Assembly (NCBI GenBank): GCA_002279285.1 | Contig: NCBR01000089.1 | Span: forward strand, 1-18,629 | Direction of reading: 5' to 3' | Source: Acidobacteria bacterium 37-71-11 | GTDB taxonomy: Bacteria > Acidobacteriota > Thermoanaerobaculia > Thermoanaerobaculales > Thermoanaerobaculaceae | DNA: 18,629 nt | In this document: in pieces, positions 1 to 9,600 of the stretch | Layout: every line of letters begins with the position of its first letter | Numbering within the stretch: the first letter of the stretch is position 1 | Position numbers and translations under genes: made by a program | Notes under the pieces: model-generated | Seen by the model: the letters and a program-made list of their open reading frames with translations, nothing else | What the model was told of the DNA's origin: nothing | Databases searched by the model: none

Positions 1-1266
1 CGCCTCGAGGTAGAACTTGAACACCGTGTTCATGCGGTCCCAGACGAACACGAACTCGCACCCCGCCACGAGCGCGAACGCGAAGGTGGCGAGCACGAGG
101 GGGTGGCGGTGCCGCTCGGGCGTCGCGCGGTGAAGCGCGAGGTAGATGCCGAACGCGGTCATCGCGAGCGCGAACGTCCGGATCGAGACCGCCTGGCGCA
201 GGGAAAGATGCGCGAGGGCGCCGAGGTCGGCGAGCGACAGCGCGAGCGCAATGCCGGCGGCGATCATCGCGGCGCGCCGCAGGCGGCCCAGCGGCTGCCC
301 GTCGGGCGCGAGGATGCGCCGCCACGTCAGGAAGAAGAACGGCAGCAAGATTGTCAGGAACACCCCGAAGATCGTGAGCACGTCACCGGGCCGCGCGTAC
401 GGGCCGACCTCGGCGCCCCACTGCCTGGCAGGGGGAGAGAACTGCCGCCAGAACGGCCGGAACGCCAGGACGGCGCCGCCGATCACGGCCGTGGCCGGCA
501 GGACCACCGAGGTGACGCCGGTGCGGACGCCGCGCACGAACCCGCCGCGCGTGCCGTGCGCGAGCCAGTCGGCGCCGAGGAGCGCCAGCAGGAGCCCGAC
601 GTAGGTCGGCAGGCTCCAGCCGTTGGTCACCGTGATCGCACCCAGCAGGAGCGCGCCGAGGGCCAGCAGCACGGCCGAGGCGGTGCGCGGGCGGTGGTGG
701 GTGGGCTCCGCCCGCCGGCCGAGCCACACGGTCACGAGGGCGACGAACCCCACGGCCCAGGGGAGGACCAGCACGTGCGCGTGCAGATCGGCGAAGACGA
801 AGCTCCAGAACGGGTACTCGTTGATCGTGTTGGGGATGACGCGGGAGGTGGCCCAGAAGTAGTCGAAGTTGACCGCGTGCCGCGCCAGCAGCTCGCGCAC
901 TCCGGAGAGGTTGCCGAGCAGCAGCGTCAGGCCCGCGGTCGCGGCGCCGACCCGCCACCCGCCCCCCAGGAGCGCCCCGGCCGCGAACAGCGCCGCGGCG
1001 GTCATGCCGGCCACGACTGCAATGCCGAGGTTGAACATCACCGCGGGTTGGATCGCGAGCGTCTTGCCGATCGCGGCGACCGTGTAGTGCCCGAAGTAGG
1101 TGTACATGAGGGGGGAGCCGGAGAACCACGGCTCGGGCGGGGGCAGGGTGCTCGCCCGGTAGAGCGTGTTGAGGAACGAGAAGTCCATCGGCTTCTCGCC
1201 CCAGAAGATCTCGGGGTTCGCCGCACGCAGGAGCAGGAAGAGCGCGAATCGCGACCACCTCGGCCC
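1..1266 (-). CDS. DUF2298 (YYY-family) membrane domain, C-terminal part of a GT-C fusion; runs off the window
   Basis: Reading the minus strand leftward from the G run at 1267-1274, one frame stays hydrophobic and open to the window edge, so the C-terminus is missing. It shows hallmarks of the DUF2298 / Chlor_Arch_YYY family: NPEIFWGEKPMDFSFLN just after the frame break, PPEPWFSG followed by MYTYFGHY (the YYYxG-like motif), NEYPFWSF followed by ADLHAHVL, and RMNTVFKFY at the window edge. It has many membrane segments and no cytoplasmic domain. The family has no proven reaction; it often occurs beside GT-C (family 39-like) glycosyltransferases and is presumed to act in envelope glycan assembly. 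The first transmembrane segments of this domain (about residues 604-660) lie in the upstream frame, which shows that the two pieces were one protein. A one-base disruption separates them. Domain assignment is confident; whether the gene is intact in the organism is unknown. Confidence 0.85.
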
Positions 1267-3253
1267 GGGGGGGGCCGGCCTCCCGCCACCGCCGGTGGGC
1301 GAACCAGCCGGCGGCGACGACGGCGAGCAGCGTGGTCCAGAGCACCGGCGGCGCGAACGAGGCTACTCCGAGGCTCACCGCGAGCCACGGGATGTAGGCG
1401 AACACGAGCACGCCGACCACCTTGGCGAGCGCGTACAGGCCGGGCCTGGGGGGGAGCGCCCAGCGGGCCAGTGCGAACGCCGCTAGGCCGAGGACCTCGA
1501 GCAGGAGCGCGCACGCCAGCATCGCCGCGAGCGAGGAGCGGATCAGGCGGCCGCCGCCGGCCGGGATCCCGCCGGCGCGGGCCAGCAGCATGTCGGACCG
1601 CGACACGGGCCGGGAGGGGAGGGCGTTGAGGACCTTCCCCTCGATCGCAGCGGCCGCGAGGCGGCCGGTGTTGCGGAAGATCAAAGCCTTCGGGTGGTCG
1701 TAGACGGAGAACGACTCGTCCGCAAGCTCGTCCGGCAGCTCGATCCCAAAAAGGGAGGGACGCGAGGCCACATCCTTCACCAGCGTGTACCCGAGGTCGC
1801 CGGCGAACAGCTCGCGGAAGAAGTTGTTGGTCAGCGGGTACCTGGCCGGAGCGCGGGTGACCGCCCCGTACAGCCGCTTGGTCTGGAGGACCAACCACTC
1901 CGACGCGGCGAGGTCGTCCGCCAGGCGCTTGATCTTCGCCGTCCCGTCCGCGCCGTAGAAGCCGAACGCCGTGACCTTGTAGCGATCGGCCGGCCGGCCC
2001 GGCAGCGAGAACGGGAACCCCTCGTCCCAGTCCTGGATCAGCACCCGCGAGCCCGGGGCCGCATGGGTGTAGAACCATTCCGAGGCGGTGACGGCGGAGT
2101 GTGGCCTGGTGTAGATCGCCAGGAACGCGAGGAGGTAAAGAGCCGTTCCGGCCACCACGGCGCCCCTCGCCCAGCGCCCGACGGCGGCGCGCCCGGCCCA
2201 CTCCTGCAGCCACGCGGCGCCCCAGAGCACGACGAGCGGGTAGATCGGCAGCAGGTAGCGCACGAACTTCACGTCGAACGAGCAGGTGATCGCGAAGAAC
2301 GGGACCACCCAGGCGAGCAGCACCCACTCGGCGCCGGGGATCGTCCGGCCCCGGCGGAAGCGTCCGATGGTCCCGGCGAGCGCGGCCAGGCCGAGCAGCG
2401 GTCCCATCCCCCACACGACCATTTCGCGCAGGTCGTAGAACACCTTGGGGACGCCGACGTACTGCGTCGTGTACGGCATTAGGCCGGCGTGCCGCACCAT
2501 CCGGCTCTGCTCGAGGATGTCGTGCAGCCACCCACGGGCGTCGAGGAGGGCGTACGGCTCGCCGCCGGCGAACGCGGCCGCCGCGCACGTGCACGCCAGG
2601 GTCAGACCGCCGAAAGCTCGTCTGACGGAACGGTCGTTCCGCGCCCGCATGGCGGCCGCGACGGCGAGCGGCAGGAGCAGGGGGAGGGCGCTGAACTTGG
2701 TTGCGACCGCCAAACCGATGGCGGCGCCGGCCGCCGCGTACGCCGCCGGCCGGCCGCGCTCGACGATCTCCACCATGAGCGTCAGCGCGAGCAGGACCAG
2801 GAACGTGAGCGGCACGTCGTTGGTGGCGAAGTGAGAGTTCTGGACGTGCAACACCGTGCCGGCGAGCAGCGCGCCGGCGAGTAAGCCGGTCCGCGCGCCG
2901 TAGAGCCGCCGCCCGAGCAGGACGAGCAGCAGCACCGTGCCGGTCCCCCACAACGCCGAGAGCGCCCGGCCGGTGAGGACCGCGCCGTCGTAGGTGGCGA
3001 ACCAGCCGCTGAAGTTCGCCAGTGTGGCCGTGACCAGCTTCGTCACGTAGAACGGGAAGGAACCGTAGGCGAAGAAGTGCGGGTTGAGCTGCAGCGGGTG
3101 CAACGAGAGCTGGGTCACCGCCTCGGCGATGCGCCGTTCGTCGGGGTGGTAGAAGTGGGACTGGTCGAAGTTGAGGCCGATGATGCGGACAGAAAGAGCG
3201 AAAACGAGCAACGCCAGGACGAGGCTCCGGTTTCGGGTCAGCGCCGCGTTCAT
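1267..3253 (-). CDS. Family 39-like GT-C glycosyltransferase, N-terminal part of a fusion to DUF2298; frame broken at 1267-1274
   Basis: A membrane glycosyltransferase expected to use a polyprenyl-phosphate sugar donor on the outer face of the cytoplasmic membrane. The ATG at 3253 follows the DUF362 stop by 28 nt; no good Shine-Dalgarno is visible. Residues 8-26 form the first membrane helix, followed by the extracytoplasmic loop motif HPDER (D38, E39), the acidic pair typical of GT39/PMT-like enzymes. About ten more hydrophobic helices and a soluble stretch (roughly residues 430-570) follow. Near residue 604 the N-terminal helices of a DUF2298 domain begin. The frame is lost at residue about 661 in an 8-G run. 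The literal frame continues to 383, but downstream it is arginine/alanine-rich and resembles nothing, whereas the next frame continues DUF2298 exactly. Removing one G restores a single fusion of more than 1080 residues. The acceptor and exact sugar are unknown. Confidence 0.85.
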
Positions 3254-3281
3254 CGGCCGCGCATCACGCCCCGAGCATGGC

Positions 3282-4417
<1,136 letters not shown>

Positions 4418-4421
<4 letters not shown>

Positions 4422-5254
4422 CGTGCGCCTCCAGCCACCAGGACGATGGTGCCGGCCGCGACGATCCACACGACGACGGTGACCAGCAGGGCGCGGTCGC
4501 GGAACAAGGTCGCCGTCGGGTCCTGCGCACCCTCCCGGTGAAGCAGCAGGAGGTAGCGCATGATGCCGAACAGCACGAGCGGCACCGTGAGCAACAGCGC
4601 GTTGGAACCGCCGAGCTTGCGTGTCGTGTCGGGCGCGACCGTGTACAGGGTGTACGTCACGAGCGTGACGCCGGCGAGCATCGTCACCACGTCGTGGAGG
4701 TACGACAGCGGGTAGCGGGGCCCGAACGCCAGCAGGAGCGCGAGCAGAAAACCGCACACAATCAGCCAGTGCGAGATCGTGACCGGGATCGCGACCGCGC
4801 CGGCGACCAGACGCAACAGGAACCCGGTGGCGACCGCCATCGCGTCCACGACCGCCAGCGACTTGAGGAGCAGCGAGTACAGCAGGGTGACCACGACGTA
4901 CCCGCCGAGAACGAGCGCCGCCGCGGCGCCACCCTCCAGGCTCAGAGCGGCCGCCGCGGCAAAAAGAGCCGCCGCCCAGACGAAGGCGGCCGCAACCGAC
5001 ATCACACCGCTCGCGACCGGCCGGAAGCGCTTGACCGGATCGGCGCGGTCGGTCTCCCGATCGAGCACGTCGTTGACCAGATAGCCGGCCGAAGAGGCGA
5101 GGCAGAACGCCGCCGCCACCGCGACCGCCCTGCCCATCGCCGGCGCATCGAGGGCATGCCCGGCGAACACCGCCGGCGCGAGGACGAATCCGTTCTTGAG
5201 CCAGTGGCGGGGCCGCATCCCCCGGACGAGCGCAGCAAAACCTTTCCCGAACAT
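4418..5254 (-). CDS. UbiA-superfamily prenyltransferase, decaprenyl-phosphate phosphoribosyltransferase-like
   Basis: A 278-residue integral membrane protein with about eight helices. RPRHWLKN (14-21) and the polyprenyl-diphosphate/Mg motif NDVLDRETD (61-69), followed by DPVKRFRPVASG (72-83), match the branch of UbiA that makes polyprenyl-phosphoryl-5-phosphoribose from PRPP and polyprenyl phosphate (the Rv3806c type) better than quinone or heme branches. YSLLLKSLAVVDAMAVATGF (126-145) and the following LRLVAGAVAIP also fit. The region after helix 5 reads GPRYPLSY where most relatives have GKR-type residues, so substrate preference may differ. It is the first gene of a minus-strand operon and overlaps the DUF362 gene by 4 nt. 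The start at ATG 5254 lies 25 nt from the proposed divergent tlyA start. DprE1/DprE2-type epimerases, which would turn ribose into arabinose, are not in the window. Confidence 0.85.
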
Positions 5255-5264
5255 GACCGGGGCA

Positions 5265-5274
5265 ATGCTAGCAT
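5265..5274. promoter_or_regulatory. Perfect 10-bp palindrome between divergent ubiA-like and tlyA starts; candidate symmetric -10
   Basis: ATGCTAGCAT is its own reverse complement. On each strand it contains TGCTAGCAT, an extended -10-like element (TGn followed by TAGCAT). On the plus strand it ends five bases before GTG 5280 (tlyA); on the minus strand it ends ten bases before ATG 5254 (prenyltransferase). No convincing -35 is present on either side. It may be a bidirectional promoter or an operator; the position is seen directly, the role is inferred. Confidence 0.4.
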
Positions 5275-5279
5275 CGCTC

Positions 5280-6020
5280 GTGGCCGGAGCACGAGTTCGC
5301 CTCGATCAGACGCTCGTCGAGCGCGGGCTGGCGCCGTCGCGCGCGCGGGCCCAGAGCTTGATCCTGGCCGGTCTCGTTCGGGTCGACGGCCTCCTGGCCG
5401 ACAAGGCCGGGAAGGCCGTCGCCGAAGGTGCGCGGGTCGAGGTCATCGGGCCGGACCATCCGTGGGTCTCGCGCGGTGGCGTCAAGCTGGCCGCGGCACT
5501 TGCCGTCTTTGCCGTGGATCCCTCGGGTAAGCGCTGCCTGGATGTCGGCGCCTCGACCGGAGGTTTCACGGACGTCCTGCTCGAACGGGGTGCCGTGCAG
5601 GTGGTGGCGCTCGACGTCGGCCGCGGGCAGCTCGACTGGAAGCTCCGCTCCGACCCCCGCGTCGTGGTTATCGAGGGCGTCAACGCCAGGTTGCTGACAC
5701 CCGAGGACGTCCCTGGCCCGTTCGGCGTCGTCACGGTGGACGTCTCGTTCATTTCCCTGCGGCTCGTCCTCCCGGCGCTGATAGGGGTTCTAGCCGCCGG
5801 TGGCGACCTCGTGGCGCTGGTGAAGCCGCAGTTCGAGGCGGGACGCGGGCAGGTGGGCAAGGGCGGCGTGGTGCGCGATCCGGAGGTCAGGGAGCACGCC
5901 ATCGTCGGGGTGCTGGAGGCGGCGACGGCGCTGGGTCTGGCCTGCCTGGGGCGGATTCCGTCGCCAATTCCCGGGCCGGCGGGGAATGTGGAAGAGCTGG
6001 TCCACCTGCGCCGCGCGTGA
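5280..6020 (+). CDS. tlyA: TlyA family rRNA (cytidine-2'-O)-methyltransferase
   Basis: About 246 residues from GTG 5280, matching the family's usual length. An N-terminal S4 RNA-binding domain begins at once with RLDQTLVERGL and continues through ILAGLVRVDG. It is followed by the SRGGVKL segment that carries the first catalytic lysine, then an FtsJ-like Rossmann fold with the SAM motif CLDVGASTGGFTD. The DVSFISL and LVKPQFEAGRGQ segments supply the remaining catalytic D, K and E. TlyA methylates ribose 2'-O of cytidines in 16S and/or 23S rRNA; loss in mycobacteria gives capreomycin resistance. ATG codons at 5253 and 5265 are in frame upstream, but GTG 5280 places the S4 domain where relatives have it, and a TAGCAT hexamer ends five bases before it, consistent with a leaderless start. 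Convergent with metH. Confidence 0.93.
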   Translation: MAGARVRLDQTLVERGLAPSRARAQSLILAGLVRVDGLLADKAGKAVAEGARVEVIGPDHPWVSRGGVKLAAALAVFAVDPSGKRCLDVGASTGGFTDVLLERGAVQVVALDVGRGQLDWKLRSDPRVVVIEGVNARLLTPEDVPGPFGVVTVDVSFISLRLVLPALIGVLAAGGDLVALVKPQFEAGRGQVGKGGVVRDPEVREHAIVGVLEAATALGLACLGRIPSPIPGPAGNVEELVHLRRA

Positions 6021-6145
6021 GGCCACACGGTACCCAAGTCCCTGCTACTGGCGCCGCCGGCGTCGGACCGTCTATCCGGGCGGGGGGCCCGCGGCCGCTC
6101 CACCCAACCGCCCGGCCGCTCTTGCCCCCCGTGCCCCCCGTGAGC

Positions 6146-6160
6146 CGCGGCGGAGCCGCG
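6146..6160 (+). terminator. Hairpin CGCGGC-GGA-GCCGCG downstream of tlyA
   Basis: Perfect 6-bp GC stem with a 3-nt loop, 125 nt after the tlyA stop. There is no T run behind it, so an intrinsic terminator role is only possible. Confidence 0.25.
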
Positions 6161-6198
6161 TCTCGCCCGGCGTTGCGCTCGCCCCGCTCGCATCCTCA

Positions 6199-6215
6199 TG
6201 TGGCCTCCGGCCACA
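6199..6215 (+). terminator. Hairpin TGTGGCC-TCC-GGCCACA downstream of tlyA
   Basis: Perfect 7-bp stem with a 3-nt loop in the tlyA-metH convergent region, without a T tract. It could work as a bidirectional terminator or be a short palindromic repeat. Confidence 0.3.
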
Positions 6216-6246
6216 CTCCGGTGCGGCGGGGGTCGCGCGCCTTGCC

Positions 6247-6358
6247 AGGGGCCGGGTATCACACTTTGTTTTCTGTTCGGCAACGCTGGTCCGGCGGCCG
6301 AGCGATATGGGTACACCCTGGTCAGGCCGCCGGCAGCAAAGTGTGATAGCCGGCCCCT
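6247..6358. repeat. Long inverted repeat (22-bp arms) with nested inner stem; REP/BIME- or MITE-like
   Basis: The left arm 6247-6268 and right arm 6337-6358 are reverse complements at 21 of 22 positions; both contain TATCACACTTTG read inward. Inside, CCGGCGGCC (6291-6299) pairs with GGCCGCCGG (6325-6333). Both arms carry an AT-richer core that stands out from the surrounding GC-rich sequence. There is no open reading frame in the element and no transposase in the window. The arrangement, two inverted copies of a short conserved sequence, is like BIMEs made by REP-associated tyrosine transposases, or a small non-autonomous element. Confidence 0.6.
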
Positions 6359-6443
6359 ACCAACGGCGGCGGCGCGGCTACACGCCCCAAGCTGCGAGGC
6401 CCTGCCTGTCGGCGTCGTTCTCGTCTTCGAGGGGAGCGCTCGA

Positions 6444-6471
6444 GGCTGCGCGGCCTGCGGCCGGCGCAGCC
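6444..6471 (-). terminator. 12-bp bulged stem downstream of metH
   Basis: GGCTGCGCGGCC (6444-6455) pairs across a TGC loop with GGCC (6459-6462) and GCGCAGCC (6464-6471), with G6463 bulged. It lies about 130 nt after the metH stop. It could terminate metH or be another palindromic repeat; no T tract is seen. Confidence 0.25.
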
Positions 6472-6539
6472 GGGCACGGCGTGAGGCGCGGTTGCCTCTG
6501 ATGTGGGGCGCGACCGCCGGGCGCGCTGTCGTTGATCTC

Positions 6540-6588
6540 CACGGACCACGGACCGGTGCCCTGCGCCCTTTGCCCGGATCCCTGTGTT
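6540..6588. repeat. Degenerate heptamer array beside the metH 3' end
   Basis: Two exact CACGGAC heptamers (6540-6553) are followed in register by CGGTGCC, CTGCGCC, CTTTGCC, CGGATCC and CTGTGTT. CACGGAC is the reverse complement of GTCCGTG, the unit repeated inside metH at 7398-7418, so this is a second, decayed locus of the same repeat type. Confidence 0.5.
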
Positions 6589-6601
6589 GCCGGAGGGCCG
6601 A

Positions 6602-9600
6602 CTACGCCAGGTAGCGGGCGTCGGGGTGGTGGAAGACGACCGCGGACACGCTCGCCTCGGGGTCCATCATGAAGCCGTCGGTGAGGCGCACGCCGATCTC
6701 CTCCGGTTGGAGCAGGCGAAACACGTCCGCCTGCGGCTCGAGGTCGGGGCACGCCGGGTACCCGAACGACAGCCGGATGCCGCGGTAACGCGCCCGAAGC
6801 CGCTCCTCCATGGTCATCGCGGACGGGTCTGGGAACCCCCACTGCTCGCGCAGCCGGCGGTGCAGCCACTCGGCGCCGGCCTCGGCGGTCTCCAGCGCCA
6901 GCGCCTGCAGCGCGATGCTGTCGAGAAGCTTGCCCTGGGCGCGCAGCTCCGCGGCGCGAGCGCGCACGCCGGTGCCGGCGGTGACCACGAAGATCGCGAC
7001 CGCGTCGTGCGCCGCCGGGTCGCGCGACACCCAGTCCGCGGCGCACCCGCGCGGCTCCCGCGCCTGCCGCATGAACGGCAGCGCCGCCAGTTCCCGCCCG
7101 GCGGGGTCGAGGACCGCCACGGTGTCGCCCCGGGAGCAGGCGCGGAAGAAGCGGTACACGCCGGCGGGCGCCAGCCACCCCCGCGTTGCGGCGGCGTCCT
7201 CGAGCGCTTCGACCCGGCGGCGGAGCTCGACGGCGCGCTCGTCGCCGGCCTCGAGCAGTCGGCGCACCGAGCCGCGCACCCCGAGGTGTTTGCCGAACAG
7301 CATCTGGGGGTTGAGGTGGGCGAACACCTCGTCGATCGGCAACTCGCGCAACACGTGGCGCGCGAGGTCGGGCGGCCGGGGAAGACCGGGGTCCGGGGTC
7401 CGTGGTCCGTGGTCCGTGGAAGGAGGTGTGGTGGCAGCGGTTGAAGGGGAAAGCACTTGCGCCGGCTCGCTGCTTGCCTTCGCCCCTCCCGTCGCCTTCG
7501 TCTCATCGGCCTCCCTGGAACCTGGGACCGTGCGCTTTGCGGCGACCGACCGGCCCGCCTCCAAGGACGCCCCGTCGCCCAGGTCTCGGCCGTGACTAAC
7601 CACGGTCCACGAGCCACGGTCCACGGTCTTCACCAGCTCGTTGGCGATCGCCAACCCAGCCATGGCGTCGGCGGCGTAGCGCACGGTGGCTCCGTAGGCG
7701 GGCGCGATGCGGTCGCGGGTAAACGAGGCCGAGAGCGCCGCGCCGCCCACCAGCAGCGGCGCGGCGATGCCGGCGGCGCGCAGGTCCTCGGCCGTGGCCG
7801 CCATCTGGTGCGCCGAGCGCACCAGCAGGCCGGAGAGGCCGATGAGGGAGGCCGGGTGCTCCCGCCACGCGGCGATCAGCTTTTCCGAAGGGCACTGGAC
7901 CCCGAGGTCGGTCACGGCGTAGCCGTTGGTGGCGAGGATGATCCCGACGAGGTTCTTGCCGATGTCGTGGACGTCCCCGCGCACTGTGGCAAGCAGGATG
8001 GAGCCGCGGGAATCACTCTCGTCGCCCTGCAAGTGCGGCTTGAGGTGGTCCACCGCGGCCTGCATCACCTCGGCGGAGACGAGCACCTCGGCGACGATGA
8101 GCTGCCCCGAGCCGAACAGGCGGCCGACCTCGTCCATCCCGGCCATGAGCGGGCCGTTGATGATCGCCAGCGGCGCCATGCGGCCGAGCAGCTCGTCGAG
8201 CGCCGCGTCGAGGCCGGTGCGTGTTCCCTCGACGACCATGAGAGTGATGCGCTGCTCCGCGCTCAGGTGCGCATCGACGGAGGCGACCCGCGGCTTCGCC
8301 TGGCGGTAGCGCGCCACGAAGGCGTCCACGGCGCGCTTGTCTCCGTCGAACAGCACGTCCTCCGCGAGCTTGACCTCCCCGGCGTCGAGCGAAGGGAAGC
8401 GCACGAGCTGCTCGGCGTTGACGATCGCTCCGTCGAGGCCCGCCTGCACGCAGTGGTGCAGGAACACCGCGTTGAGCACCTCGCGCCCCGCGGTCGGGAC
8501 GCCGAAGGAGACGTTCGAGACCCCGAGGACCGTGAGCGCGTCCGGGATCCTCTCCTTGATGAGCTTGACGCCGCGCACGGTCTCGCCGGCGGAGCCGCGG
8601 AACTTGGGGTCGCCGGTCGCGGCCGGGAAGACGAGCGCGTCGAGCAGCACCTCGCGGCGCCGCACGCCGGCCGCCTCGAGGCGCTCGAGCAGGCGCGCCG
8701 CCACCTCGGCTTTGCGCTCGGCGGTGCGCGCCATTCCGTCGGTCGGGTGCTCGTCGATGCACCCGGCCACGACCGCGGCGCCGAAGCGGCGGGCGAGCGC
8801 GGCGACGCGCTCCAGGCGGGCGCCGCCGTCCTCGAGGTTGACCGAGTTGAGCACCGGCCGGCCGGGGATGAGTTCGAGCGCAGCCGCCATCACCTCCGGG
8901 TCGGTGGTGTCGACCATCAGCGGCACCCTGACGGCGCGGCGCAGGGCGGTCACCACCGCTCGCATCGCGCCGTTCTCGTCCCCCTCGGCGTCGGCGAGGC
9001 AGACGTCGAGAACGCCGGCCCGGCCCCGCACCTGCCGCCGCCCGACCTCGGCGGCCTCGGCCCAGCGACGCCCCCGCACCAGCTCCTTGAACGTCCGCGA
9101 GCCGAGCACGTTGGTGCGCTCCCCGATCAACAGCGGCGGCGGCTCCTGGACGAGGTCGACCACCTCGCCGCCCGCCAGGTGCGCGGGGTCGTACGCGGGC
9201 GGCACGCGCGGCGCGGCGCAGTCCGCCACCTCGCGCAGGCGCCGGATGTGCTCTTCTCCGGTGCCGCAGCAGCCGCCGATCAGGTTCACCCACCCTGACG
9301 CGGCGAAGCGTCCCAGCGCCCGCGCCATGTCGCTGGGGCTCTCGTGGTAGTGCCCGTCGCCGTCGGGGAGGCCGGCGTTGGGGACCACCGAGAGGAAGCT
9401 GGGCGTCAGCGCCGCGAGCGCGCGCACATGCTCGGTCATAGGGCCCGGGCCGGTCGAGCAATTGACCCCGACCCACAGCGGCCGCCACGGCTCGACCGTC
9501 ACCGCGACGGCCTCGATCGTCTGGCCGCCGAGTGTCGTGCCGGTGGGCTCGATCGTCGCCGAGACGGCGACCGGCAGGTGCGGCGCGGCCTCGGTGCAGG

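Larger units (their letters stand above)
6021..6601. other. 581-bp convergent intergenic region between tlyA and metH, hairpin-rich, no gene recognised
   Basis: Open frames here (for example 6198-6614 on the plus strand) are low-complexity and match no family I recognise. The region holds small perfect hairpins (6146-6160 and 6199-6215), a long nested inverted repeat (6247-6358), a 12-bp bulged stem (6444-6471) and a degenerate heptamer array (6540-6588) just beyond the metH stop. Some of these probably terminate the two converging transcripts, but none has a clear U-tract. Confidence 0.6.

Noticed and set aside
103..1629. Long plus-strand open frame, arginine/glutamate-rich
   Set aside because: Antisense shadow of the GT-C/DUF2298 gene; low-complexity composition, no family motif, while the minus strand carries conserved motifs.
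5253..5279. ATG 5253 or 5265 as tlyA start
   Set aside because: Both are in frame but would add residues before the S4 domain that relatives lack and would use the palindrome as coding sequence; GTG 5280 fits better, though this is not proven.
6198..6614. Possible small genes in the tlyA-metH gap
   Set aside because: Frames are interrupted by hairpins and repeats, show no ribosome-binding site and no recognisable protein pattern.
7384..7628. CRISPR-like array
   Set aside because: Units are 7 nt and directly adjacent without spacers; no cas genes.
7457..9298. 613-codon plus-strand open frame antisense to metH
   Set aside because: Composition (Arg, Gly, His, Val) is that of the complement of a GC-rich gene, and the minus strand is unambiguously metH.
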